This document shows, one piece after another, positions 1 through 11,103 of a DNA stretch of 64,000 nt (position 1 is the first letter of the stretch; each line of letters opens with the position of its first letter). Below the pieces are notes generated by a model that saw nothing but the letters and a program-made list of their open reading frames with translations, had not been told where the DNA came from and made no database searches. Origin of the DNA: Sanghuangporus weigelae (Eukaryota; Basidiomycota; Agaricomycetes; Hymenochaetales; Hymenochaetaceae); assembly GCA_033182465.1 (NCBI GenBank), contig CP137322.1, positions 496,001-560,000 on the forward strand, given 5' to 3'. The position numbers and the translations under genes are program-made.

Positions 1-2336
1 TGCACACCGTTGTCCTGAACCTTCAGGACATCTGGAGAGAGACAAAGATTGAAGACTATTTTTGCATCCCCGCGGGAGAGATAAGGCACTAGAAGAATAA
101 GAATATCTTGCATGGCTGAAACGACGCTGCGTTGCTCGTTTCCAATATTCTTTGTGCCCGCGTTAATTTCGGCGGACAGCTTTCCTAGACTGGATTTGAA
201 CATGTCGACAACCTTTCGGCATGTCTTGGACATCTCCTACAACGTTGAATCAGCCAGCTCGATCTTGGTACATGACAAGGTTCTTCACCTTGTTATCCGC
301 TATCGATGCCCAGGCAGTGATCACGTCACAAACCATAGCCTGCTCATTGTGACCGACGGTGCCGAATACGTTAAAAAGTACGGCAAACCAACTTTCGGCC
401 TGTGATCTGAGGAATTTCAGATTTTTCGCTGCTTCGCCCGCGGGCAGAGCTTCATTATCGTCGTTGCCGTCGGGCTCGGATATATTGCTCTCAACAATTA
501 CTCTGAGTGCTTTGAGGACGGGCGGACGAAGTTCGGGTTGATTGTACAGTAGCTGCGATAGCATTTGCGCAAATTGGGGATTCAAAGACTGAATAATGTG
601 AACATCGCGTTAAGAATATATAATGTTTGGATGATATTAAGGCTTACCTCTCGCAAGTCAGGTGTCCGGTAGCAATATGCAGGGAGACCATTCCAGATTT
701 GCGATACGAGCACACTCCACACTTTTGCCTCAGCCGCACGTCCCTCGGCTTCGGCGCGTTGCTGGAGGTCAAACATGCGCTCCGTGAGCGGGACGAAATA
801 CGAAATAAAATGACTCAGAGGGGATGGATGAGGCTCCGTAAGCAATGGAAGGAGGAAGGCCCTTGGTTCGCGACCGGCTGCACGATCCTCCGGCTCTAGG
901 TTTAGAGGCAGCACGGCAAGTAGAGCCTCTGGGCCGATGACGGACACAGCACTGCGAAGCACCGTATCAGCAGCTTCTTTATACTCAAATCCTTTCTTCA
1001 CACGCATGTCGCCGATCTTCTGGATTAATGGTATGAGCAACCTTTCCGCTGCGGTCGAAGAACCATGTCCTTCAGGTCGATACCGTAGTGCTGTTACGAT
1101 TGCGGATACAACTGAAAGCACTTCTGGAATAGCGTGCACATACGCGATGGAATTGAGAGCCTTGTTCAATCGCGAGATTAACTGCGAAAGCGCAGCTTTC
1201 TCGTTTCCAAGCGATGTTTCGATAAATGCTGGCGTAATGCATTGCGAAAGTCGCGAGAGAGTTGCGGCGGTTTGCCGGCGCGTCGCAGAATCGGTCGACT
1301 CGAGGTACGGAAAGATTGCTTTCCAGACCCGCGGAAGTTCGGTCGTACAAGTATCCGGATCAACGGAAGCGTAGATGACCATAACTAGTCCTACGACCTG
1401 CAGCCAAGATGGAAGGAGACCGATATCTGTCTTCAATGGCGGCGAGCGAATTATAGCTTGCAAGAGTTCCGATGTCGAAGCATCGACATTCCTGGGTATA
1501 ACGGGATCATCGGGAATGGAGAGTAAATCAGATAGAACTCCGTAGGCGGATTGAGAAAGGTAGGAGTTGCCTAATCGTGGTAAACTGAGCAACGCAGTTG
1601 CAATGGAAGGAAGTGACGATGATGGAAGGTAAGGGAGGATTGGGCGCAAGAATGCAAGTAGATGAATGGCCGAGTTCACGACATCGTCTGTGCTCGCATT
1701 AACCTTTCCCTTTTGTTTCATGGTGTTCACGTCCGAAAGCGTATTTATCGTCCATTCTCCCACCCGCTCCGAGAAAGGATGTCGCAAAAGAGGAGTAGGA
1801 GGAGAAGCGAGGACGTCCTTCACTATGTCCGCAGCTCGTTTCCTCACCTTCGGTCGAGGATCAAGACAAATCTGTAGAATAGTCGCAAAGGACTGTCGGA
1901 CGGGCGGGGTTTCGAGCTGGGCTCGGTCCGAAACACGGAGTACGGAATTGTAAAGTGATAGCTGAGAGCGAAGCGGAGGTGCATAAGAATGCAGAGGTGT
2001 CCAAAGAGGAGAGGTCAAAGATATCAAGGTGTTGAGATTCGCGCGAATCACAGGAGCGGGAACGAAAGGGCTAACGAGTGCAAGGAGGTAGAGCTCAGCC
2101 GGAAGCAAATCGCCATCTCCCAACAAGAACTTCGCATCTTTTTCCTTTTCCACCGTGCTCTCGAGGGCAGTCAATAGTCCGGCAAAATATGCCGCTGGTG
2201 TACGATCTGTGTTCTGTTCCTTGAATGTAGCCTCGAGAGCTGTAAGTAAGTTCGCTGGGGTTTTCTGATGAGTCAGGGAGGAAGATGTGTGAGGTCTGAC
2301 TTTCGAAAGAGCAGTTTCAAGGTCTTCCGACTGCAT
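1..2336 (-). CDS. RRP12: RRP12-like ribosome biogenesis HEAT-repeat protein (3' part beyond window)
   Basis: Partial gene; the 5' end is inside the window and the coding sequence runs off at base 1. RRP12 is a nuclear karyopherin-like HEAT-repeat protein needed for export and maturation of pre-40S and pre-60S particles. Three exons join in frame: 2336-648 (563 codons), 588-289 (100 codons) and 236-1, separated by introns of 59 and 52 nt with GT/AG ends. The protein is helical and Leu/Ala-rich. The stretch with SFATILQICLDPRPKVRKRA, followed by long HEAT-like repeats, matches the NUC173-domain family as I know it. The last visible residues, around KVVDMFKSSLGKLSAEIN, continue the family pattern. 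The start at 2336 (MQSEDLETAL) is the first ATG of the long open frame. About 741 residues are visible; full RRP12 proteins are usually about 1,200. It is divergent from the acyltransferase gene with a 203-bp gap. The family call rests on recognition of the repeat pattern, not on a search. Confidence 0.85.
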
Positions 2337-2539
2337 CTCTGCGACTAGGGACCAGTTTCTGCTGATAAGGCTCTACCGCCGTTGATGGTGGTGAACACTC
2401 TTCTGTCCTGTATCGATGTATTCTGCTAAATTTTAGGTTTGTTTGATTGCACGTGCCAATAAACTTCAATGGTCACGGGACGTGCGGTAAACGGCGGTGC
2501 CGGTTGCGGCGCCTTTGCCTCAATGAACGAACAACGATC
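2337..2539. promoter_or_regulatory. Bidirectional promoter RRP12 / GPAT, with a 6-codon uORF before the GPAT start
   Basis: A 203-bp gap between two divergent start codons must hold both core promoters; no clear TATA box is visible. At 2523-2543 on the + strand there is a tiny open frame (ATG AAC GAA CAA CGA TCA TGA, peptide MNEQRS). Its stop codon overlaps the ATG at 2540 that begins the acyltransferase (ATGA overlap). Whether the mRNA includes this ATG depends on the transcription start, which cannot be seen here. Confidence 0.5.
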
Positions 2540-4626
2540 ATGACTGGTAATTATACGCCGACTCCCTGGCCTTACTTACTCATAAGGTGAGATGAGAACA
2601 AATGTAGAAGAAAATATCTTTATTTCTGTCGCCGCAGATTGCTCTTCAAGTTCGTCCTCAAGATTTTCTATGGAACCATTGTCGTTGAGAATGCGGATCT
2701 TATTCCGGGAAATGGGGAGCCCTGGTGAGCTGTGTTATAGAACTTAAGAATCTACGGTGAATGACGAGGCTCCGAAGCATTATCTGCGCGAACCATAGCA
2801 ACTCTTTGACAGACGCTGTGTAAGAACTAGGAGCCTTGTATCGAGTCAAGTAACTCACTTCTCGTCAGGCTCTTAGTCGGGACTGTTCCGTCAAATGTGT
2901 GTTTGGATCAATATCATTAGAAGGATGAAGCTTATATGTTATTCTAGAAGCGTAACTTCATCCGCCTCACCGCGAAGGCCACTCAGTTTGGTCGTGGAAC
3001 ATTCACAAGCTGGCTTATTGAAGCAGCCGGGACTGTTCCTATTAAACGTAGGAAGGACACACCAGATGTCGCGGTCGACAACAGCGAAGTGATGGAGAAT
3101 CTCAAGCGGGTACGTTTCAATATCCAGAGTCTCTAGAGATCAGCTATATGAAAGGCTCTGTAGGTCTTGGAGCAAGGAGATGCTGTTTGCTTATTCCCCG
3201 AAGGAATGAGTAGGTATCATCCGACACTTGCGCCTTTGAAAACTGGAGGTAAGAAATTTGAAGATTCTTTATGTGCTTCGAAGCTTACGTCTGTTCTAGT
3301 TGCGCGACTGATTTCAGATGCCCTTACCCGACAGAAGGCCGACCCCACATTCAAGATTCATCTGCAAACTTGCTCAATAACGTACATGTAAGTGCAATTT
3401 CCGTGCATTCTGGACGTGAATATTGAAGTTCTTAAGGCACCGGCAACACTTCCGTTCCGACGTTCTCATCACTTTTCACCCTCCGATTTCGTTCACTCCC
3501 AAGGTACGTCATTTTTGACTCGATTCACGCAGCTTCTAAACCAGGTTTGTAGGCTAATCCGGAACTGATCGAGCCGGTCGACTTCAACCATATCCGTTCA
3601 CTAACCTCGCATATACACCAACTAATCAGCTCTGGAACTTTTGACGCTCCTTCATGGGATATTGTACGCTGCGGAAAACTCGCCGCGCGAATCTATGCAC
3701 CGCTTGGAACACACATGGCGCTTGGAGACTACGTCAGAGTGTGTCGAGCATTCGTTGAAGCTTTCAAGTGGGCTGAAGCGGGGGTCCGTATTGAGAATGG
3801 CTTCACCACGAGCGGTTCGGAAGAAGAAGCAGACGAAGTCGTGAAGACGCGTTATGCGTTAATCAATGCACTAAGACGAGATCTGAGGGTAATGTAGCTT
3901 AAGGCTCTCTGCTTGAACTTCTTAGCTGATGGGAATGGACAGAATTACCAAGATCAACTTTCGTACCTAGGGATCAAAGACGACCGCATCCGTCGTCCAC
4001 TCTCCCGACCGATAATCCTCTGGCGAATCCTCGTCCGACTCTGGATGACATGCTTCTTGGCACTCATCTCTCTCCCCGGTCTCATATTTTGGCTCCCCAT
4101 TTTCGGCGCCACAAAATACGCTTCCCGGCGCATGGTGCGCAAAGGTCCCGCTTGGGATACATGGGACGAAATTGCGCAGACGAAGCTCGCAACAGGATTT
4201 GTTGTGGGTGCGGTCGTTTGGTTGATATCCGTTATGGCTACCTTCCCAATTGCGTTTATCACCGCACCGGCGATCCCGATTATTATGTGGTTCTCGCTCC
4301 GCTGGTTTGAAGATGCTGTCGCTGCCAGCCGAGCCTTGCGTGCTCTACTGCATCTGCTCTTAATCGGCAAACCACGCTTGCGATCCCTATACGTTCTTCG
4401 GCAGGAACTGTATGCGAGACTGATGGTGCTCGCAGTGGAGTCATTGAGGCTACCAGCAGATCCCGACATGTATTTCTCCCAAAGCGGAGGAAAGGAGAAA
4501 GGCCGCATCCGCAGTCGATGGGAGAGCAAGGTCAAATACTTCTCTGTCAAGAGGAGGAGGAAGCGAGATTGGAACGAGACTCTCAGATTGTACGATGAAG
4601 TTGACTATCCTGAGGACTCATTCTGA
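2540..4626 (+). CDS. SCT1: Glycerol-3-phosphate / dihydroxyacetone-phosphate O-acyltransferase (GPT2/SCT1 type)
   Basis: ER membrane enzyme that acylates glycerol-3-phosphate (or DHAP) at sn-1, the first step of glycerolipid synthesis. Ten exons are supported: 2540-2586, 2638-2725, 2778-2819, 2869-2896, 2948-3109, 3164-3248, 3300-3387, 3437-3503, 3553-3888 and 3943-4626. The PlsC block I is NHSNSLTD (the H-x4-D catalytic pair), followed by TAKATQFGRGTFTSWLIEAA and LFPEGMSRYHPTLAPLKTG, which carries the phosphate-binding FPEG. The last exon holds two hydrophobic stretches (LVRLWMTCFLALISLPGLIF and a second near AVVWLISVMATFPIAFITAP) and a basic tail. One oddity: exon 2 reads FYGTIVVENADL and then needs a one-base shift at the TTT near 2699-2702 to continue as IPGNGEPC into the catalytic exon, so an indel in the sequence or a real frameshift is possible. 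SCT1 and GPT2 cannot be told apart here; the symbol is approximate. Confidence 0.88.
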
Positions 4627-4822
4627 ACATATGTATATGAAAAAGTCTAATAAATATGTGCTAATTATACACGCTATGAAACAACTGATGGTATCGGAAA
4701 GGAGGATTGTGCATAGAGAATTGAAGGAAGAAATCACGTCTGTTGTGAGGCTTCGCAGTGATTGTGGGCGTAATTCCGTGGTAAACGTAGACCGTGTTCC
4801 ATACGTGAATTTTATTAAGTAT

Positions 4823-5726
4823 CTACTGTCCATCTTCAATCGGTCGGTAGGCTCTGTTACCCGCAGCCCAGACATGTCCTGCGTCAGCAGAAATACCAGT
4901 GGTTACAACACCAAACATGATTAAAACATCTCCGATCCAGGAAATCGTGTTGAGGACATATGCAACGCCTACGTTGATAATATCAGAAATCATCATACGT
5001 ACGAGAAAGAGATGCTGCACTTACTTGGCCTGGCAAACTCGAAGTATGGGTGATGCGCGGAAGAGTATAGGTGCGTGATAAGTGAGAAGGTGATGATCTT
5101 GAACGAAGCTAGAAACAACAATATCACAACTTTGATCCCCTCAAAGACAATTCAGGAACCTACCATGAAGGCCTTCTAAACCAGCTACAGCCCTCCAGAC
5201 CCTCCTTCTCCTCGAACGCGTGCTGACACCGATCAAAACAGCCATAAGCGCCCCAGCGCCAAACACAACGCCCAATTCAGCAGCGTAACCCGCAGTCCAC
5301 CACATCACACAGAAATAACGGTTGTCACCCTCGCAGGCATCCTCCTTACGGCTCGGGAATGAACGGCAGGAGTAGTCCGTGTAGCGAATTTTCCCACTCT
5401 CACCGGGTCCAGGGAAATCGATTATTTGACGCTCGCAGCGCTCGAGAAGACCATAACGGATGATAGTCTTGGTGTGGAAGATGTCGGGAGGGTGTGCGTA
5501 TAGCCTTCGTGAGATAAAATTGGATTAGTTGGCATCAAATCGACGAATGTCAACTGGTTAATCCCCACCAGTCAGGCCTAATAATTGAAAGGACGTTCTG
5601 GTCAGAGAGGGAAAATGATCAATTCCAATTTTGTGGCGATACATAAAATGATGAATGAAATGAAAATACCAAGAGCGTCGTAATCGCAACGGCAAGAAAA
5701 GTGATCACATATGATGTTATCCGCAT
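4823..5726 (-). CDS. Four-span claudin-like / SUR7-PalI-type membrane protein
   Basis: Five exons join in frame: 5726-5670, 5597-5569, 5504-5164, 5108-5025 and 4968-4823, giving about 218 residues. The protein begins with a membrane segment or signal anchor (MRITSYVITFLAVAITTLL). A long extracellular-type loop follows, containing RPDWL, a GLLERCE motif and further cysteines (YSCR, DACEG). A second hydrophobic segment lies around WWTAGYAAELGVVFGAGALM, a third around FKIITFSLITHLY, and a fourth around VLNTISWIGDVLIMFGVVTT. The W...GLLxxC pattern with four spans resembles the claudin/PMP22/SUR7 superfamily of cortical or plasma-membrane proteins. This is assigned by topology and motif, not by a close orthologue. 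It converges with the acyltransferase gene at the 3' end and is divergent from polymerase kappa at the 5' end (229-bp gap). Function unknown; a role in cell-cortex organisation or pH/wall sensing is possible by analogy only. Confidence 0.75.
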
Positions 5727-5955
5727 TTTTTCTTAATTGTCTTCGACTTCAAGAGGACAGCCAAGTTCGGACCCCTATCGTCGTCAGCGTCGATGTTGTG
5801 GGCATGACGGAAGTTCAAGTGGGTGCTTTACCACATTACCGCATGGGAACGACATGCCTAAATCGCGTGGCACGTGCCGTCCTGGTCGCGTCGCGCCCTT
5901 TCGAATTCGATCATCGATCGGATGCGGCAATCTCACTGGTCTGCCTTGGACGTCC

Positions 5956-8730
5956 ATGACCGAGAAGGATGCTGCAGTACCAGAACCATCGCAAGACACC
6001 GCAAGTCTCATCAAACGCTTAGCAGGGCCATCTGTGACAAAGGCCGGGTAAGGCACGGACGAACTGCGGAGCAATTCAGTTGCTGACTAAATCCTTGAAC
6101 AGCCTCGCAAAAGACCAGACTGAAATAAACCGTATAATTGCTGAAGTCTCAAAGGGCTCCAAGTTCTATGAGGTACATGACCCAGTGGATTGAGACGGTT
6201 TGCCCGCTCATAACTTGTGTGCAGAATGAGAAACGGAAAGATAAAGAGCTCACTGAACGCATTGCCAAAATCCTGAAAATCAAGGATGATCTGATGAGGG
6301 AAGCCAATTTGCGTGAGTTTTTAGCAGACTATTTGCGAGATGCATCTGACTTTCCAACTGAAGAAAGGGTCGAAGCGGATGCAGATAAACTGGTGAGAAC
6401 ACCAGCTACATTATGGGCAATGCATTCTTCTCAATCAGTCAAAGCTAGAAGAACTGGAGGCCTCAAGAGATTTGAGTCAAACAATCGTCCACGTAGATAT
6501 GGATGCCTTTTATGCGAATGTAGAGCTTTTGCATAATCCAGACTTGAAGTATAAGCCGTTCGGAGTATGTCTATGTAGATCACTGCATTGCTCGTCATAG
6601 GACTGACTGATTTCATCGCTGTAGGTAGGAAGTTTGAAAGGTGTTCTAAGCACAGCGTCTTACGAAGCTCGCAAACATGGCGTCCGTTCAGGGATGGCAG
6701 GTATATTTCACAAAAATGATTGTATTGGAGACGCCACATGGTCACCATCTTATTCATTCAGGTTTCGTCGCGAAAAGGCTCTGTCCAGAGTTGATCGTCA
6801 TCCCGGTGAACTTCGAGAGGTACAACGAAATGTCTCGAAGAGTCATGGCGCTTTTCAAACAGTATGATCCTACGATGATTGTTGCAGGCTGTGATGAAGG
6901 CTATCTCAAGTAGGTGTCTCCTTCGTTATGGGAGTCAGCTTCATCTTAGTTTCATCCAGTATTACGAAGTATATCAACAGCCATAGCATCTCTGCGGAAG
7001 ATTGTGTCAGAGAAATGCGGCAAAGGGTATACGAAGAGACCAGTCTTACGGTCAGCGCTGGAATTGCACCGAATAAGGTGAGACGAGCTCGATGACTTAC
7101 GGAAGTCATGATCCTAATCGTTCGATACAGATGCTTGCCAAGGCATGCCATCTCGTGAACGATATGTACTGTTAAACTGAGTCTAATGCATTTTATTGTT
7201 TTCAGATTTGCTCTGATAAGGTGAGATAGGCTTATCCCGTTTGACTTCCGTCTCACGAACGCATACTAGAATAAACCAAATGGCCAGTTCGCTTTACCCT
7301 TCGAACGCAACGCAGTAATTGAGTTCATGCGTGATCTTTCAATCCGAAAGCTTCCAGGTGTAGGACGTGTACATGAACGCTTGCTTGATTCCATTGGTGT
7401 AAAGGTGAGAATCTTTCTTGGATCACGGTATCAGTCTAATTTAGATATGCATACGGTTAGACATGTGGAGACATCTACACGCATAGAGCCGTCATCTGGC
7501 TGATGGACCATTATTTCTGGAAGTCTTTCTTATATAGCGCCTGCCTCGGCATAGCTTCGAATGTCATAGAGCCACATTCTCGCGACGAACGTAAGAGTAT
7601 TGGTGCGGAAAGGTGCGTCGATTCTCCTTAAGACCTTTTGGTTCACTGGATGAGACATGCACACAGGACGTTCAGTCCAATCAAAGATCATGACAAGATA
7701 CTGGAGAAATTGGAGGAAGTAGCTGTCGAGCTCGAGAATGATATGCGGGATAATGGATGGGCAGGGAAGACAATCACATTGAAATATAAGATCGATACAT
7801 ACCAGGGTAAGATATTTCTCTCGACTCTATATGTGGAGTATTCACACGAACACTGTCTAGTTTACACTCGTGCGAAGTCTTTCAACCGGTGGATTACAAG
7901 AAAGGATGACTTATTCAATGTGTGTAGATTCTATTTACTCCATTTCGCAATGGCATCATTGACTTACATTAACATCCCAGACTGGAAAAGAATTGCTGAA
8001 GCCCGAACTTCCTTTGTGTCTCCGACTCATTGGTCTTCGCGTGACGAAACTGAAAGACCTTCGCGCGGCAGATAATCAAGGGATCAAACGGGTGCGTCGT
8101 AGACTCTTTTCCTGGCACACTTGTCGTTCTGACATGATGATCGTTTTTCGATTCCGTTGTGCCTTCCCTTTCGAGCAGTTCTTTCAAGCGAGCTCGAGCT
8201 CGAGTCACCGCTCTGAGCCATCTGTGAAGAAGCGGAAGGTTGAGAATCGGCCTGATAACGACGAACATCTAGAAGAATTCCAACGTCTCGTCGAGGAGGA
8301 GGAAGACGATGCCTTGAAGATGTCCGATCTAGCTAACGCAGAACATGAAGCAGACCTGGATAATGCATTCCAACATCAATCCGAGGACCATACGGAGAAA
8401 CCCGTTTCTTCCGCAGTTCCCAGATCTCCGAAAGCAGAGCAAGACGAGACGGATGAAACGAACGAGCCGAGTCTGAGTCCAACCACTCAGTCTTGTCCGA
8501 TCTGCTCGAAACAACTCGATGCGCGGGATAATTGGGCGGTCAATGCACATATCGATTTTTGTCTCAGCAAAGACGTGATCAAAGAAGCGTCTGCTTCCGC
8601 GGATGCGGAACGGGACTCTCAACAAATCAATGCTCAAAGAGAGAATAATACGCGGAATGAACAGGTATGGGATTGGAAAGGCAAAGGGAATCAGAAGCCG
8701 CCGTCGAGTAAAAGGAAAGCGAAACGTTGA
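5956..8730 (+). CDS. POLK: DNA polymerase kappa (Y-family translesion polymerase)
   Basis: Nuclear Y-family polymerase that inserts and extends opposite minor-groove lesions. The N-clasp is visible (KAGLAKDQTEINRII, then KGSKFYENE, encoded by exons 5956-6047 and 6103-6172), which separates Pol kappa from eta and iota. Catalytic palm motif I is HVDMDAFYANVE, and the second carboxylates are in CDEGYLNITKY. The fingers show VLSTASYEARKHGVRSGMAG, the thumb and HhH region LPGVGRVHERLL, and the little finger starts near RTFSPIKDHDKILEKL. The C-terminal part is acidic and carries one C2HC UBZ4-type zinc finger (CPICSKQLDARDN with AHIDFC) and a basic tail ending KPPSSKRKAKR. Many typical short introns are present. 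Saccharomyces lacks this polymerase; it is present in fission yeast and most basidiomycetes. The start at 5956 (MTEKDAAVPEP) fits the usual length before the N-clasp. Confidence 0.93.
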
Positions 8731-8981
8731 CTGGATTTCAAATACTTTGTTTCGAACTTGTTGCTTTTGACGGCTGTTATCTTCCGCAAACTGTAGCGAT
8801 ACCTTCATGCACGGACACATAGGAAACATTTTGATACTTGGTAATCGTTTTGTATTACGTCTAATAAACATTTATAGAGAACGACTCATGCGATCCACTG
8901 TGCATAATACTCCGCAAGTCAATCACGAGGTACTCCAGATTGATGCACACTAAACTTTCGCGCCTGAGTCCTGCTGCTGCC

Positions 8982-10443
8982 TTATAGCAAAGTTCCTATC
9001 GGCTCCCCAACCTTCGCAAGTGTCTCCAACGACTTCTTCGAGTTTTCCACGAGGTCATCATCAAACTTGATCATTCCCTGAGGGAACACAACGATAACCG
9101 TACTCCCACCATACGCAAACCAGCCCAATTCTTCCGTTCTCTCGACTCTCTCGCCAACGCGTCTACTCCATCCGATCGAGCCAACAAGCAACGCCCCGAT
9201 CGCTACGAACGCAACAACTTTCTGAGTTACATCTTCTTTGATGTAAAGGACGTGTCGCTTGTTCGCTGTGAAGACGTCGAAGTCCACCTCCGTCACCGCT
9301 TGTGGGTTCACGGTGTAGTACGTCCCGGGGATTTCGACGGGTCCGTGTACGATCTCGCCTGAGATGGGCGAATGGAAACGGTGATAGTCTTGTGGCGCGA
9401 GTCTGAACGCCGCAAGCGACGCTCCCACCGGCGGGATCGTATATTCCGGATTTGGATCAGGGCAAGGGTGCTGCCCGTGGGTATGAGAAGTGGAAGGCCC
9501 GTGAAGGAGGGCGGGGAGGCCGAATTCATCTCCTTTGATCCTGTACGGAGCAGCGTGATCAATGGAATTCTGGAGAAAGATTCAAGCATCGATAGTCGTA
9601 CCAGACTTTCTGAGCTTCCTCAACGGTTTGAAACACTGTCAGACGGCAATCCGCTGCTGAACATATTCTGCGAGGATCTGGATCTTGCACTGGTCTTGCA
9701 CCGGGCTTGAGTTTCCTACGAGAACCATTAGTCCAAGCAGTCCCCTGAAGTAAATGAATAAAGTACCGATAGAAGAACTCGTTAAATGTTTTATATTTCG
9801 TTGTATCTGGTTCAAGGAGCTCCGACAAGTCAATATTATATGTCTTGATGAATGATAGGATTGATGCGACGCTTTCAGGAGAGTCGTAGATTTTGCCTTG
9901 CTGTTACATTGTCAGTGAAGAAAGAATAAACTGATTGAAGAAGGCTGCATTCACTTTGATGGACTGCTCGTGAAGCCGATCTTCAAGCTTGCCTCCCTCA
10001 AGGAGTCTTACTTGTTCCTTTCCGTAGAAAAGCAAGTGCATACCGATCCTGTCCAAACCTAGTAAATGATCCAGATCCATCGCGCATCGCAGCGTACTCA
10101 CCTAGCATAAATCGGCATACTCTCAAATATCTTCACGCTCCCGGGTGGCTGACTCGGATCTCTCAAGGCAACATAGTTACCCGCATGATACTTGACGGTG
10201 ATCTTCTCGATACCAGGAATGAGCCTTTCAAGCCATTCATGCCGTTTCGGGGAAGGTGCAGTTGTCTCATCGTGAGCGTGTATGCCCTTGGTGACGTCGT
10301 GCTTTTGGTGTTCTGTGTTTTGCACGACCGTGTCCAGGGCTTGTGCGTCCAGAGCTGCGTCTGAATGAATTGAAGTCATTATCTGCACTACTGGTGTATC
10401 AGAATTTTCGCTCACCTTCGTGGACGCCAGAGTCTGCAGTCAT
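8982..10443 (-). CDS. Phosphatidylserine decarboxylase (pyruvoyl enzyme)
   Basis: Converts phosphatidylserine to phosphatidylethanolamine. Exon 1 encodes MTADSGVHE; later exons give a hydrophilic N-terminal region, then RIGMHLLFYGKEQVRLLEGG and TYNIDLSELLEP, the FNEFFYR motif characteristic of the PSD family and RKLKPGARPV. The C-terminal catalytic part shows FRLAPQDYHRFHSPISG (with the catalytic His) and GWFAYGGSTVIVVFPQG. The GGST sequence occupies the place of the LGST self-cleavage site, whose Ser becomes the pyruvoyl group. There is no mitochondrial presequence or C2 domain that I can see, which suggests the non-mitochondrial single-domain type found in many filamentous fungi. The leucine-to-glycine change at the cleavage motif is noted but is familiar in this subgroup. 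It converges with polymerase kappa, with a 251-bp gap. Confidence 0.92.
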
Positions 10444-11103
10444 GATGCTGGTCGATTGGGGAGCAGGTTATCCTATCAACGACTGATTATATATTATAAT
10501 TTCTGATATAATTTGTGATAATCTCCTTGACATCCAAAATAACTCCGTGACATCATGCCATCTATTTCTGGATCGGCATCTTGCGTTCTTCTCTCCCTCT
10601 AAATTCTAAACACTAAATGCTACTGAATTCTTACATTTCTCTATTAGCAGATAGATCAAGGACAACTACCGGCCCTCACGATTGTAACCTTGCCCAGCTA
10701 GATGGTCAGACCAAAATTGAGATGTTTGTCGAGCAAACACAAAAATAACAAAGGAGCTTTTTCAAGATGCTCCAAAGCAGTGGGGCATGTTAGGCACGCG
10801 ATTGTCAATACACGCTATTCGGGGATGTCTCACCAGTCCAGAAATGAGAAGAGGAGGATCCTACGTATAGAGCGACCTCAGGAGACCTCCTAAGTATTCC
10901 CAGCTGTTTTAACCTGTACGTTTATACCGGGACAGGGCCCATTATACACTACAATTGCGAATAGCTGTGATTTTGTACTGCTTCAGCAGGTAAGAAGATT
11001 GTCCCCCGATAAAATAGCGAAACATACGCACCATCAACAATCTTTATCCAAGCAAGTACAGAACAGCGACCAGTGGATCGGATGGAGGCCCCTCGGAAAC
11101 TCA
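10444..11103. other. Intergenic region, PSD upstream / QTRT1 downstream
   Basis: 660 bp without a gene I can support. It holds the promoter of the decarboxylase (AT-rich around 10480-10530) and the 3' flank of the tRNA-ribosyltransferase. A 63-codon frame at 10702-10893 on the + strand has no recognisable domain, and I treat it as chance. Confidence 0.6.

Noticed and set aside
3954-4550. 198-codon frame on the minus strand
   Set aside because: Antisense to the last exon of the acyltransferase, whose membrane segments and reading frame are well supported.
5711-5959. 82-codon + frame spanning the gap before polymerase kappa
   Set aside because: It overlaps the first exon of the claudin-like gene on the other strand and shows no domain; the polymerase start at 5956 is in a different, better supported frame.
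8329-8871. 180-codon minus-strand frame at the end of polymerase kappa
   Set aside because: Antisense to the UBZ-containing exon; no domain.
10702-10893. 63-codon frame between PSD and QTRT1
   Set aside because: No domain, no codon bias and no splice partner; likely chance.
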